The notes under the pieces are model-generated. The model was not told the DNA's origin. It searched no databases and saw nothing but the letters and a program-made list of their open reading frames with translations. Shown here piece after piece: positions 18,651-30,400 of a stretch of DNA of 60,726 bases (within the stretch, counting starts at the first letter, position 1; each line of letters begins with the position of its first letter). The position numbers and the translations under genes are program-made. The stretch is from a bacterium (GTDB lineage: Bacteria > UBP14 > UBA6098 > JAFGQG01): positions 1 to 60,726 of the forward strand of contig JAFGGQ010000108.1 of the NCBI GenBank assembly GCA_016930435.1. The letters are read 5' to 3'.

Positions 18651-19598
18651 TCAGCTTATATTTTTCAAAACAGAGGCCAGCAATGGCAGCATAATTTCGT
18701 GATGTCCGGTAAAGGAATAGCCCTGGCCGTTATCTTGAGTAGGACGATTGACCACATTTACATTGGGGCGGTAATGTTGGATCATATCGAAATTAGCGGT
18801 AGTAAAATCAAAGGCGGGATACCCCAGGTTCCGCACATAGGAGAGGGCTTTCAGGAATACTTCGGGGAGAATAACGGTAGAGCCCCAGTGAAGCACAACT
18901 CCACCTTTGAGGCCGGTTAGCACATGGGCCAGAATCCTGAAGTCCCTCAGGGATAATGTCCCGATAGCAGCACCATCGGCAGTGGGATGAGGATGGTTGA
19001 TGTCAGTGCCTATACCTACATGGACGGTGACCGGGACATCTCTATCGAATGCTGCGGTTAACAAACAGTTGTTTTCGTATCTGGGCCGGGCTTTTTTAAG
19101 GGCTTGTCCCATCGCTTCCCCATAACCCGGTAGTGATAAATCGCGGTAACCGGCTGTAACCGCTTCATTGATAAAATCGTTTGTTTCAATAACCATGCCG
19201 AAACTTCCGTCCTTCAATGTTTCGCCCACTTCCTCTGAAGTGCTTCCATATAAAGCCAGTTCGGTATCGTGGATTACACCCGCACCGTTCAGTCCGATAA
19301 GTGAAACCCAGCCATCCCTGAGCAGATCGATGATCAGTGGATTGAGTCCGCATTTGATTACATGTGCACCCATTAACCAGATTATTGGTCTGGATTCTGC
19401 CCGGGCTTGTTTTAAATGTTCGATCAGGAGTGCAAAATCCCTGGCTTTCAATATGCTGGGTAGTGAATTTAAAAAACTATCAGCAAATTCACCACTCCTG
19501 GACGGTTGGGCAAATATGCCCTGGTCCACCTTACTGCCTCGATCCGCGATGGAATATCTTTTTAATCCTTCTGGTTTCAGTTCTTTATATTTTCCCAT
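18651..19598 (-). CDS. conserved protein, function not recognised
   Basis: A soluble protein of 315 residues without signal peptide or membrane helices. Conserved-looking glycine and polar motifs: RPIIWLMGAHVIKCGLNP (residues about 70-85), GLNGAGVIHDTELALYG, TVHVGIGTDINHPHP and GGVVLHWGSTVILPE. Segment order and the nucleotide-fold-like pattern recall deoxyhypusine synthase-type proteins only faintly; I would not assign that function. The start at 19598 is preferred because AGGAAAGG lies two bases before ATG; an upstream in-frame TTG (19619) would place that site inside the gene. A sigma-70-like promoter precedes it. It is followed by the secreted metalloprotease gene, a pairing that makes no obvious functional sense. 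The His- and Asp-rich motif suggests an enzyme active site. Confidence 0.72.
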   Translation of the reverse strand: MGKYKELKPEGLKRYSIADRGSKVDQGIFAQPSRSGEFADSFLNSLPSILKARDFALLIEHLKQARAESRPIIWLMGAHVIKCGLNPLIIDLLRDGWVSLIGLNGAGVIHDTELALYGSTSEEVGETLKDGSFGMVIETNDFINEAVTAGYRDLSLPGYGEAMGQALKKARPRYENNCLLTAAFDRDVPVTVHVGIGTDINHPHPTADGAAIGTLSLRDFRILAHVLTGLKGGVVLHWGSTVILPEVFLKALSYVRNLGYPAFDFTTANFDMIQHYRPNVNVVNRPTQDNGQGYSFTGHHEIMLPLLASVLKNIS

Positions 19599-19634
19599 AG
19601 CCTTTCCTGTTTTGTTCAAATGTGATTAAGTAAT

Positions 19635-19662
19635 ATAATATGATATTCTGATTATAAATCAA
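19635..19662 (-). promoter_or_regulatory. sigma-70-like promoter for the 18651-19598 gene
   Basis: Read on the minus strand: TTGATT (19662-19657), spacer 16, TATTAT (19640-19635), 36 bases before the ATG. By-eye match in an AT-rich gap. Confidence 0.38.
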
Positions 19663-19709
19663 GTTTTTTGGTTGAAAAGAAATGAGGAATTAATAGTTTT
19701 GTTTTTATC

Positions 19710-19737
19710 TTGACTGAAAGACGCAGTAAGTTAAATT
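19710..19737 (+). promoter_or_regulatory. sigma-70-like promoter for tRNA-Ala and SRP RNA
   Basis: TTGACT (19710-19715), spacer 16, TAAATT (19732-19737), 61 bases before the first base of the tRNA. It would give a transcript covering the tRNA and possibly the SRP RNA. One of the best-matching promoters in the window. Confidence 0.5.
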
Positions 19738-19798
19738 GTATTCTCTGTAGAAACTATCGGTGCCGAATTGAAGAGGTCTTTGAAATTAGTGTATTTGA

Positions 19799-19871
19799 GG
19801 GGGATTAGCTCAGCTGGGAGAGCATCTGGTTCGCAATCAGAAGGTCACGGGTTCGAATCCCGTATCCTCCA
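19799..19871 (+). tRNA. tRNA-Ala (anticodon CGC)
   Basis: Folds as a full cloverleaf of 73 nt. The acceptor stem pairs GGGGGAT with ATCCTCC, with the G3:U70 wobble that defines alanine tRNAs. The D arm is GCTC/GAGC, the anticodon stem TCTGG/TCAGA with loop TTCGCAA (anticodon CGC, reads GCG), and the T arm ACGGG-TTCGAAT-CCCGT. A is the discriminator base, and the bases after it are CA rather than CCA, so the 3' end must be completed by a nucleotidyltransferase. The SRP RNA begins 15 bases downstream. Confidence 0.96.
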
Positions 19872-19886
19872 CAAGGGGAATGATTT

Positions 19887-20161
19887 CCGCCGTGCTAGAT
19901 GGGGAGTTAGCGGTTCCCTGTACCCGAAATCCGCTATATGCGGGATTGAACGGTTACCCGCGGTTCACCGGTTCCTGCAATTGAAACTGATGGAAGTGAT
20001 GAAGTCTGGACCCTTCGCAATGTTGGTCTATTGAACCCCGTCAGGTCCGGAAGGAAGCAGCGGTAGATAGTAACCAGCATGTGCCGTTGGATAATCTGGA
20101 TGGAGCTCCCCACAGGTTAGATTGGGGGAATCCGGAAATCAAAGGTAATCCCGCACGGCGG
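19887..20161 (+). ncRNA. ffs: signal recognition particle RNA, large bacterial type
   Basis: The conserved apical hairpin GGTCCGGAAGGAAGCAGCGG begins at 20044, with the GGAA tetraloop and the Ffh-binding loops. The ends pair: CCGCCGTGC (19887-19895) with GCACGGCGG (20153-20161). The 275-nt length and the 5' region with AGCGGTTCCCTGTACCCG indicate the long form that keeps an Alu-like domain, as opposed to the roughly 110-nt 4.5S RNA of E. coli. The end positions are inferred from the terminal helix. It is followed by dnaX, a common bacterial arrangement. GGGCT/AGCCC at 20209-20224 forms a small hairpin before dnaX but lacks a T-run. Confidence 0.93.
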
Positions 20162-20252
20162 ACTATATATATTACTGAACCCAGTTTGTTTATTATTCTA
20201 AGTCTTTTGGGCTGAATATAGCCCGTGATAGTTAGAAAGTATAGAAATAAAA

Positions 20253-21845
<1,593 letters not shown>

Positions 21846-21880
21846 GATGTTTGTATTTTAAATATCTAAGGAGTTATCAG

Positions 21881-22198
21881 ATGAACAAGAATATTCGTGA
21901 CATGATGAAGGGCATTCAGAAAGTGCAGAAACAGATGGAGCAGGTTCAGGAGGGGCTGGCAGAGCTTACTGTGGAGGGCACTGCCGGTGGGGGAATGGTC
22001 AAGGTTCTGATAAATGGCAAGCAGGAGGTGCTGGAAGTGAAGATTGATCCGGAGGTCGCACAGCCTGAAGAGGTGGAGATGTTAGAGGACCTTCTGGTAG
22101 CTGCTTTTAATCAGGCTCTCCAGAAGTGCAATGAGCTGGTTACAGATGAAATGTCCAAGGTCGCCGGCGGATTGCCCATCCCGCCGGGTATGTTTTAG
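21881..22198 (+). CDS. ybaB: YbaB/EbfC family nucleoid-associated protein
   Basis: Small DNA-binding protein of 105 residues that forms dimers and is thought to help organise the nucleoid. Typical sequence: MMKGIQKVQKQMEQVQEGLA (N-terminal helix), then GTAGGGMVKVLINGKQEVLEVKI and a C-terminal ATDEMSK-like helix (LVTDEMSKVAGGLPIPPGMF). The ATG at 21881 is chosen because AAGGAG lies 7 bases upstream; an in-frame start at 21851 would add ten atypical residues. It sits between dnaX and recR with spacings of 35 and 8 bases. Confidence 0.95.
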   Translation: MNKNIRDMMKGIQKVQKQMEQVQEGLAELTVEGTAGGGMVKVLINGKQEVLEVKIDPEVAQPEEVEMLEDLLVAAFNQALQKCNELVTDEMSKVAGGLPIPPGMF

Positions 22199-22206
22199 GT
22201 AACCCG

Positions 22207-22818
22207 ATGTTCTCACGCAGAGTAAACATCCCGGAATCTCTCTCCGCAGTATGCGACCAGCTTAGCAAGCTGCCAGGCATTGGCTACAAAACAGCATACC
22301 GCCTGACCTTTTTTATTATCAGCAGGCCTCCTGAGGAGTCCCTGGCACTTGCCCGAAGTATTGAAGAACTGATCGGAAAAGTAAAGTATTGTTCTGTATG
22401 CTTTAATCTTACCGAAAGCGATCCCTGCCCTATTTGCAGCGATAAATCGAGGGATAGGGGCGTCATTTGCGTAGTCGAGAATCCCAATGACCTGTTTGCT
22501 ATCGAAGAAACCGGCGAATACCACGGATTATATCATATTCTGGGCGGAGCAATAGCCCCCCTGGATGGCATAGAACCCGACCAACTGCACATCACTGAAC
22601 TGGTGGAAAGGCTCAAGGATGATGAAGTCCGGGAGGTTATCCTGGCCACCAATCCCAATACGGAAGGGGATGTTACAGCGGCATATCTGGTCAAGATTAT
22701 AAAGCCTTTAGGGATAAAAATAAGCAAGATCGCCCGTGGACTGCCCAGCGGAAGCGACCTGGAATTCGCTGATAAATCTACGCTAAAACGAGCCCTGAAA
22801 GGCAGAACGGACGAATAA
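22207..22818 (+). CDS. recR: recombination protein RecR
   Basis: Works with RecO (and RecF) to load RecA onto SSB-coated single strands in gap repair. The 203 residues contain an N-terminal helix-hairpin-helix (LSKLPGIGYKTAYRL), the four-cysteine zinc finger C62, C65, C74, C77 (CSVC...CPIC), and a Toprim domain with VVENPNDLFAIE and ATNPNTEGDVTA. The C-terminal Walker-like end (ARGLPSGSDLEFADKSTL) is the expected one. Length is standard. Third gene of the dnaX cluster. Confidence 0.96.
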   Translation: MFSRRVNIPESLSAVCDQLSKLPGIGYKTAYRLTFFIISRPPEESLALARSIEELIGKVKYCSVCFNLTESDPCPICSDKSRDRGVICVVENPNDLFAIEETGEYHGLYHILGGAIAPLDGIEPDQLHITELVERLKDDEVREVILATNPNTEGDVTAAYLVKIIKPLGIKISKIARGLPSGSDLEFADKSTLKRALKGRTDE

Positions 22819-22870
22819 ACAAAAAAATTTAGACTATCTATCGTGGGACCTTAAAATTAGGGGTGGTAAA

Positions 22871-24331
22871 ATGAAAAACCAGTCGTTTATGTTGTTAGTT
22901 GCTCTGCTATTGTTTGTGTCAATCACCGGGATTTTTGCCCAGGACGAGGGAGAAGAAAGCTTCTTCTATAACATTTACCTTAGCGGGAACCGCGCAGGTT
23001 ATCATAGATACACCATCTCCCCGGAAAAGTCCATCTTCCTGGTCAGCGGAGAAACTTACCTCAAAATAAAGATCATGGGACAGGAAGAAGAGCTGAGCTT
23101 CAAAGAACGGACTACCCTTGACCCCAAATATCATCCTCTTAATTATGACCTGACCATTGAAACATCAACCGGCATTCAAATGATCTCGGTTCAATTCGGG
23201 AAAGAAGGGATATTCGAGGTTATTGAATCTGAAGGGGAAACAATAGAGAAAGAATTCGAGATGAAGGAAAAGGGGTTTCTACTTGATAATAATATGCTGA
23301 GTCATTACAATATGATTTTGCAGCGGTTGAATTATGATATCAACGAGTCGCAATCCTTTTTTATTATGGTCCCTCAGGCTATGCAAACCTTTACTCTTTA
23401 TATGCAGGTGGCTGGTGCAGATGAATATGAGGGCCATACTTGTTATAGTGTTGAAGGCAATCTGGAAGGTATCGAGATGAATATGCTGGTGGAAAAGGAA
23501 ACCCACATTCTGAAAAAGATATCCATTCCCTCACAAAATTTTGAAGCAATGCTTGAATCTGAAGGGACTCCACCGGATGAAACCCCAATCCAATCTCAGG
23601 AGGTGCTCGAGCCTATCCTGGAAAAGCTCTTTGTTGAAAGTAATGTTGACATGGGTGATTTTAAACTCTTAGAGATGCTTGAGGCTGATATTGAAGTAGC
23701 TGTGCAGGTTTCAGATGGAGAGATCTACCTGAATAATTTTAATCAGGCATTCACAGGGGCTATTGATGGTAACTGGGTTAAGGGAAGGGTTAAGGTACAA
23801 CCCCTGACCTACAGGCCAACCAAGCACATTGAATACCCGCCTTATTATCCCTTTGAGGGGGATTCCCGGTACCTGGAGCCCGAAGCCGGGATTGAATCCG
23901 GTGATCCGGAACTGGTGGAAAAAGCCCAGAAGATCGTGGGTAATTCGGAAACCTTATGGGGAGCGATCCGGCGGATCAATATCTGGGTGAACAGGCACAT
24001 TGAATACAAGATAACCATGGGTTCAGCAAAGGATTGTTATCTTAGCAAGGAGGGGGACTGCGGCCCCAAATCCTTGTTGCTCATTGCTTTTCTGAGGGCT
24101 GTGGGTATCCCTGCCCGTCTGGTGGGCGGATTGCTCTACGCGGATGGCAAATTCGGTCAGCATAATTGGGTTGAAGTGTGGGTCGGGGAGGACCCCGGAT
24201 GGGTTCCTATTGACCCTACCGTCGGAGAGGACGAAAAGATCAACGCCGGGCATATCACCCTCTGGCAGGGAATGGGAACGGTGGCTCCCTCAGCTGGCAA
24301 AATGAAGGTGGAAGTGGTGGATTTCGATTGA
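22871..24331 (+). CDS. secreted transglutaminase-like protein
   Basis: A protein of 486 residues with a signal peptide (to about residue 23, ITGIFA). The N-terminal beta-rich part (about 24-250) resembles periplasmic lipid- or polymer-binding folds but is not recognised. A transglutaminase-like domain covers roughly 350-486. The catalytic triad is complete: Cys397 in GDCGPKS, His431 in GQHNW, Asp448 in IDPTVGE. Members act as proteases, amidases or cross-linkers. It precedes, on the same strand, the 2241-residue surface protein. A separate promoter-like site in the gap suggests they need not be co-transcribed, but a role in processing or cross-linking surface polymers is plausible. Confidence 0.85.
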   Translation: MKNQSFMLLVALLLFVSITGIFAQDEGEESFFYNIYLSGNRAGYHRYTISPEKSIFLVSGETYLKIKIMGQEEELSFKERTTLDPKYHPLNYDLTIETSTGIQMISVQFGKEGIFEVIESEGETIEKEFEMKEKGFLLDNNMLSHYNMILQRLNYDINESQSFFIMVPQAMQTFTLYMQVAGADEYEGHTCYSVEGNLEGIEMNMLVEKETHILKKISIPSQNFEAMLESEGTPPDETPIQSQEVLEPILEKLFVESNVDMGDFKLLEMLEADIEVAVQVSDGEIYLNNFNQAFTGAIDGNWVKGRVKVQPLTYRPTKHIEYPPYYPFEGDSRYLEPEAGIESGDPELVEKAQKIVGNSETLWGAIRRINIWVNRHIEYKITMGSAKDCYLSKEGDCGPKSLLLIAFLRAVGIPARLVGGLLYADGKFGQHNWVEVWVGEDPGWVPIDPTVGEDEKINAGHITLWQGMGTVAPSAGKMKVEVVDFD

Positions 24332-24371
24332 CCGATGCAATTTTTCGATTAAAAGGGCCTTTTATAATAAC

Positions 24372-24399
24372 TTGACATTTATTAATACTTTTTTAAATT
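24372..24399 (+). promoter_or_regulatory. sigma-70-like promoter for the 2241-residue surface protein
   Basis: TTGACA (24372-24377), spacer 16, TAAATT (24394-24399), 82 bases before the TTG start. A tight AAAAGG/CCTTTT palindrome just upstream (24352-24364) might end the preceding transcript, but its loop is too small to be a convincing terminator. Confidence 0.45.
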
Positions 24400-24481
24400 T
24401 AAAAATAAGCAATATACGAACAGAATAAACTAAAAAACTGATAACAAAATTGAATAAGTACTCCGGATAAGGAGGTCGAAC

Positions 24482-27400
24482 TTGAGAAATAAAGTGATAA
24501 TATTTATTGAGATTTGTGTTATTTTCTTGTTTTTAATGGGAATAGCAGTTAACCGCAAGCCGATTCTGCGTGAAGCCTGTGAGCTCGCAGATCCTACCTG
24601 CAAAACCCAGCCTAAGAAAGGATTGCTAACCAAAACCATATATGATCCTTTGAGCAGTACTGAAGAGTCTAACATTCCCGATTGGGTAAGGCAAGCTGTA
24701 ACCGATCATTTAAATAAGGCATCTTATTCGGACTTGGTAAGCGGTTACAGGGCTATCAGGCAACACAACTGGGATGATTTTGAAGCTCTTGTGGAGCGTT
24801 ACAGGCGTTTATCTATCCGGCGGGAATCCCCGGGGCTCGATGAGTCGCCAGCCAGTCCCCTGGATTTTACATCCGACCGCCGGGTTAACGATGTTAGTTA
24901 CGGTATGCAGTTTCAACCCGCTGTATGTACCGGGAGCGATGGAATAATCTATGTAACCTGGGGCGATGATAGTTACACAGGGAACTGGTCCATATACTTT
25001 TCCAAATCGACCGATGGAGGCGCTACTTTTACTTCCCGGGTATTGGTAGATGGAGTGGGCCAGAACATGCGCCCCCGTATAGCCGTGTCTGGTGTTGGCA
25101 GCGCAGCCCGGGTCTATATCGCATACACCTATATATATGACGCTGAGTACTATGATTACGATATCTACCTCTCTTATTCGACCAATGGGGGAACAAGCTT
25201 CGGCTCAATAGTAGGTATTGGAACCAGTACATCCTACGAGGATATCTGTGATATTGTGGCCGACAATGCCCATTATGTTTATCTGGCCTATACCTATGGT
25301 TATACAGAAGGCGGCGGCTGTGATGCAGAGGAGGCGGAGGTGGATATTGTCCTCCGGGTTTCCCCTACCGGCGGGACCAGTTGGTATTCAGGGGTATATA
25401 TCGCCTCCCAGGGGGACCGGGATGAGTACCTTCCTTCCCTTGCTGTCAGCGGCTCAGGATCCGGCGCTACATTACATTTTGCATATACTTATGACCCGTC
25501 AGGCGGCGGCGGCGCAGACTATGATGTGTATTATAAAAAGATCACCAGCGCGGGTAGCGGGAGCCCAAGTATCGGGCCTATGATCCCCGTTGCTACTGAT
25601 GTCTATGACGAGCTGGTAGTCCCCGGCGGAATCGATGTCGGCACCGATAATAATCCCCAACTGGCATATATTTATAACTCACCCAGTACCGGCGATGAAA
25701 TATACTACCGCCGCTCTTATGATTATGGGGGCTCGTTTGCAGGAGCAGTCCCCGTAGCCGTATTTACCAATGACCAAACCGATGCTACAATCGCACTTGA
25801 TCCCCTGAACAACCCCTTTATTGTTTACCGGGATTCCCGCACCGGGCCACCACATATCTACCTGACCTGGTCCAGTGACCAGGGTATTAGCTTTAATTTC
25901 CCCCGTATAGTCAATACTCCACCATCGCCATCTGCAGACTCCGCATTTTGGCCCACTATTTCCATGTACAAACCGGACTGGGTCCGAAGGGTCGATATAG
26001 TATGGTGGGATAAACGCTATGATGACGGTGATATCTACTATAACGGTAATCTCCAGAACGCCGTATCTCTGGATGTCAATTTTATTCCCGATACATATAC
26101 CTGGGGCAATGTGCAGTTCCAATGGTGGGCTTTCGGAGAACACCACGATACCACCCTGATGGACGCCACCTACCAAATATGGTACGATCCCGATCCGGTG
26201 AATTTCCCACTGCTGGACCAATACTGGAGCGGTTCTTCGGCATCGGAAAGATGGGCCTCCGTTGTAATCCCCAGCGCCGGCTGGAATTACTATCCACCCG
26301 ATTATTGGGTTCCGGTAAGCCCTGGCGCCTATACCGTAAATTATTACCACCAGTATTACGTTACTTTCCACCCCCAAAAGGGAAATCCCACAACATGCCC
26401 CCATACCATGACAAATGCCTTTATCACGTATTATTCTTTTGGCGCGATGGTCGATACTTCCGCCAATAATATCTCCCCCGTGGCAACCTGGTGTGATAAA
26501 AATTCCGCATATACCTTTGTTGATACGATGCTGCTTTCACCCCATCAGCGCTGGGCTTCGGTTTCCGGAGTATTAGGCGGGATCATCACCGGCCCCATTA
26601 CCATAGATCCTTTATTCTATCACCAGTGGAAACCGGTAGTCTTTTTCGCGGGATTATCAGATACCAATACAGTCTGCACTATCCAGCATTATCAATGCAA
26701 TATTCCACATCTGGAATGTGGTCTCTGGGATAGCTGGAGCGAATGGACCGATTGCGGTTCCTATGTTCAGTTCGAAAGCCTTTCTACAGCAGGTTACTAC
26801 GCTATCGATCCAACTACTATTATGGACACCTCTTATTTCACCACTACAATTCGTTATCTCCATGAGGTAACCGTCCGTGTCCGTAACGATTTTGGCGCGG
26901 GTACGGTAATAGTTGACGGAGTTACTTATCCCTCCCCTTATGTTGCCGAATGGGGTCCCTCCACGGTCCATAGTATTGCCGCCGTTTCACCTCAGGCGTT
27001 CGGGGATTCTGTACGCTATATCTTCGACTATTGGTCCGATACCGGCGACAGCGCTCACGATGTTATAATTCCTACCTACTCTATAACCTATACCGCTTAT
27101 TTCGTCGCCCAGTATCATGTGACAATTACCTGGACCGGTCCGACCGGAGGACATGTCCCCGAACTGCTGGGCGAAGGATGGTATGAGGAGGGAAGCCTTA
27201 TACCTATTTCAACTACCCCGGTGTTCGATAGTCTGGTTGATATCAGGTACGGTTTCTCACACTGGAGTTCCTTTCCGGAAGGGGCATATATCGCCGATAT
27301 ATCTGATCCTTCCACTAATCTGCTGGTGGATGGCTGGTACGACCTTACCGCAAATTACAGCATTCAGTACCTCTTTGCGGTATATAATCCCGGTGGTTAC

Positions 27401-30400
27401 GATTCCCCCTATCCACCGATAGGGGAATGGTGGTATAATGCCGGCACTGCCGTTGCAGGGAGCACTGCTGCAGAAGACCCCATCCATTGCGTATATTGCA
27501 GTGGATATCATGGCACCGGTTCACTGGGCGATGGCACAGGCAACTCGTTCTCTTTCTATATAGGAGAACCTTCATCTGTAACCTGGCAATGGTCACCGCA
27601 ATTAATACTCCAGGTGATCTCCGAATATGGCACCCCTATGCCACCCATGGGTTACAGCTGTATTACACCGGGCACCGAAGTAACTGCTTTCGTACCATCA
27701 CCATTCTATATCGGCTCGAATATAAGAGCAACCTGCATCGGCTGGACTGGTACCGGTTCGGTTCCCCCATCCGGCTCCGGGAATATGTTTACCTTTACCA
27801 TGAATGTGAATAGCAGTATTACATGGTTATGGGTATTAGAATACCGCTTCACCGTTAATAACCCCCTGGGGATCGATACTCCAATTCCACCCGTTGGCTC
27901 CTACTGGTATCCAAACGGTACAGAAGTTACAGGCTCGGTTACTTCACCCTTCGGGGATTATGTCTGCATCGGTTTTATCGGAACGGGTTCACTGCCCTCT
28001 TCACCCATGCCAACCTTCGCTTTTATAATCAATAGCCCATCATCGGTAACCTGGCAATGGGCTGATTTCGAGGAAACATTCTCCCTCACCGTAAATTCTC
28101 CATACGGTAATCCCCGGCCCTTTGGCACTACCTATTATGTACCCGGCACAAACCTTTCCGCAAGGGTTACCTCCCCATACTATGATACGGTTACCGAAGG
28201 CGTTCGATATATCCTTGATAACTTCGTGGGAACGGGATCCGCCCCCAGTGGCACGGATACATTATGCACTTTCATTATCAATATGAATTCAACAATTACC
28301 TGGAACTGGCATACACAATACCGGTTCGTTGTAAATAACCCTCATGGGTATGATAGCCCGGTTCCGCCGGTGGGCGAATATTGGTACGACACCGGTACAC
28401 TCGTTACCGGAAGCATCACCTCCCCGGTGGAAGACACTATAATATGTACCGGATATACTGGAACCGGTTCCCTGGTCAGCGACACCACCCTGAACTTCAG
28501 CTTTAATATCTCCAGTCCCTCCTCGGTAACCTGGGAATGGCTGGTGGAAATTTACCGTTTGACCGTGTATTCCGATTACGGCACCCCGGATCCCCCGGTA
28601 GGCGAAAACAACTATAGTCCGGGTACCGAGATCACCGCTACCGTAGATCCATCAATCCCCCTCGCAGAAGGTGAAAGGATGAGTTGTACCGGTTATACCG
28701 GTACCGGTTCGGTCCCGCCATCGGGCACCGGAAATTCGGTTACTTTCACTATCAATGCCCATTCCTCTATAACCTGGCATTGGCAACATCAATATCGCCT
28801 CGTCGTGGACAATCCCGGCGGTTATGATACCCCTGTCCCACCCGAAGGTGAGAACTGGTTTGAAGCAGGAGGGTTTGTTGATGCCTTTGTTACTTCACCG
28901 GCAGGGACCATGTACTGCGTGGGTTATTATGGCGCCGGCGATCTGCCCGATACCGTTTATGGGTATGACCATGCTGAATTCTTCATTACTCAGCCCTCAC
29001 AAATCTCATGGATCTGGCTGGGTCAAAGTTCGGTAGTACGGCTGGATGTTTTTTCCAGTTATGGCGAGCCTTACCCGGATGTCGGACTGCATTATTATCC
29101 GCGGGGTGTTAACGTAAACGCCTTTATTAACCGTTCAGATAGCATCGGAGTGGGCCGCCGTTATTTTTGTGAGGGGTTTACTGGCAGCGGATCGGTACCA
29201 TCATCAGGTTCGGACACACTGATTTCATTTATTATCAATTCGAATTCGACTGTATCCTGGCATTGGAGCCTTCAATATCGCTTTATAGTATATAATCCGG
29301 GTGGGTACGATAGCCCGTATCCCGCTGCCGGAACCTGGTGGTTCGAGTCAGGCAGTGAAATCAACGGCTCAGTGGTCTCGCCCGATGATACCATGTACTG
29401 CATTGGATACGAGGGTACCGGCGCTCTGGGTAGTGGGGTAACCCCGTATTTTAGCTTCAATCTCACTAGTCCATCCACAGTAGAATGGCTCTGGGCAGGC
29501 GAAAGTGATGTAGTCAGTTTAACGGTAAGCAGTGAATATGGCAATCCCGATCCCCCTGTAGGAACCTTCTATTATCTCCTCGGTTCATTGATCGAAGCTC
29601 AGGTGGAGAGTGAACTTCTTCCTTCACCCGGAGTGCGTCAACATTGCACCGGCTGGGAAGGTACCGGTTCGGTCCCCTCCACAGGCGATACCGCATGGCT
29701 GATCTTCGCTATTAGCCGGAATTCCGTTCTGGACTGGTCCTGGGATCTGGAATATTTCCTGGATCTGGATTATTCCGGGACGGGCGGACTGGTACCATGG
29801 CAGGTCGGCGAAGGATGGCATGCCGCAGGTTCGGAAGTTACTATCAAAACCGAGAACCCCATCGATGGAGGATTCCTGTATTACGGTTTTATCAAATGGG
29901 AATCATTCCCGCCAGGAGCTTCTATCGCCAATCCTTTCCGCGATTCCACCTCTATACTGCTGAATGATACTTATCTGCTTACAGCCGAATACGATATCGC
30001 CGTTCCATGTACAGTACGAAAAGAACCACCACAGGAGCTTGGAGTGATCTATATCGATGGTACGGAGTATTACGATCCCGTTGTACCGATGTGGTGGGCA
30101 GAACGATCCGTTCATAATATCGGGGTTTCCACACCCGATTCATCCGACGAAATTAAATATACATTCAGCCACTGGAACGATGGGGGGGCGCTTTTCCATA
30201 ATACCCCTCCAATAATCGATACTGCTAATTTTGTCGCTTTTTACGATTATCAGTACCGCTGCCGAATCGAAAAGGACCCCCTGCATGAAAACGGCTGGAT
30301 ACGCGTTGACCGGGATTATTACTATGATGACACCTGGGAAGGATGGATGGACCCCTCCGTTTATCACGAAGTGGAGGTCAGTGAGATCGATGAGGATACC

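Noticed and set aside
19768-20034. Open frame over tRNA-Ala and the start of the SRP RNA
   Set aside because: The translated AGRASGSQSEGHGFESR stretch is the familiar false product of a tRNA; both RNAs are supported by their structure.
25679-26404. Antisense open frame of 241 codons opposite the 2241-residue protein
   Set aside because: The plus-strand frame is continuous with a recognisable propeller; the minus frame has no ribosome site or family motif and follows codon bias of the real gene.
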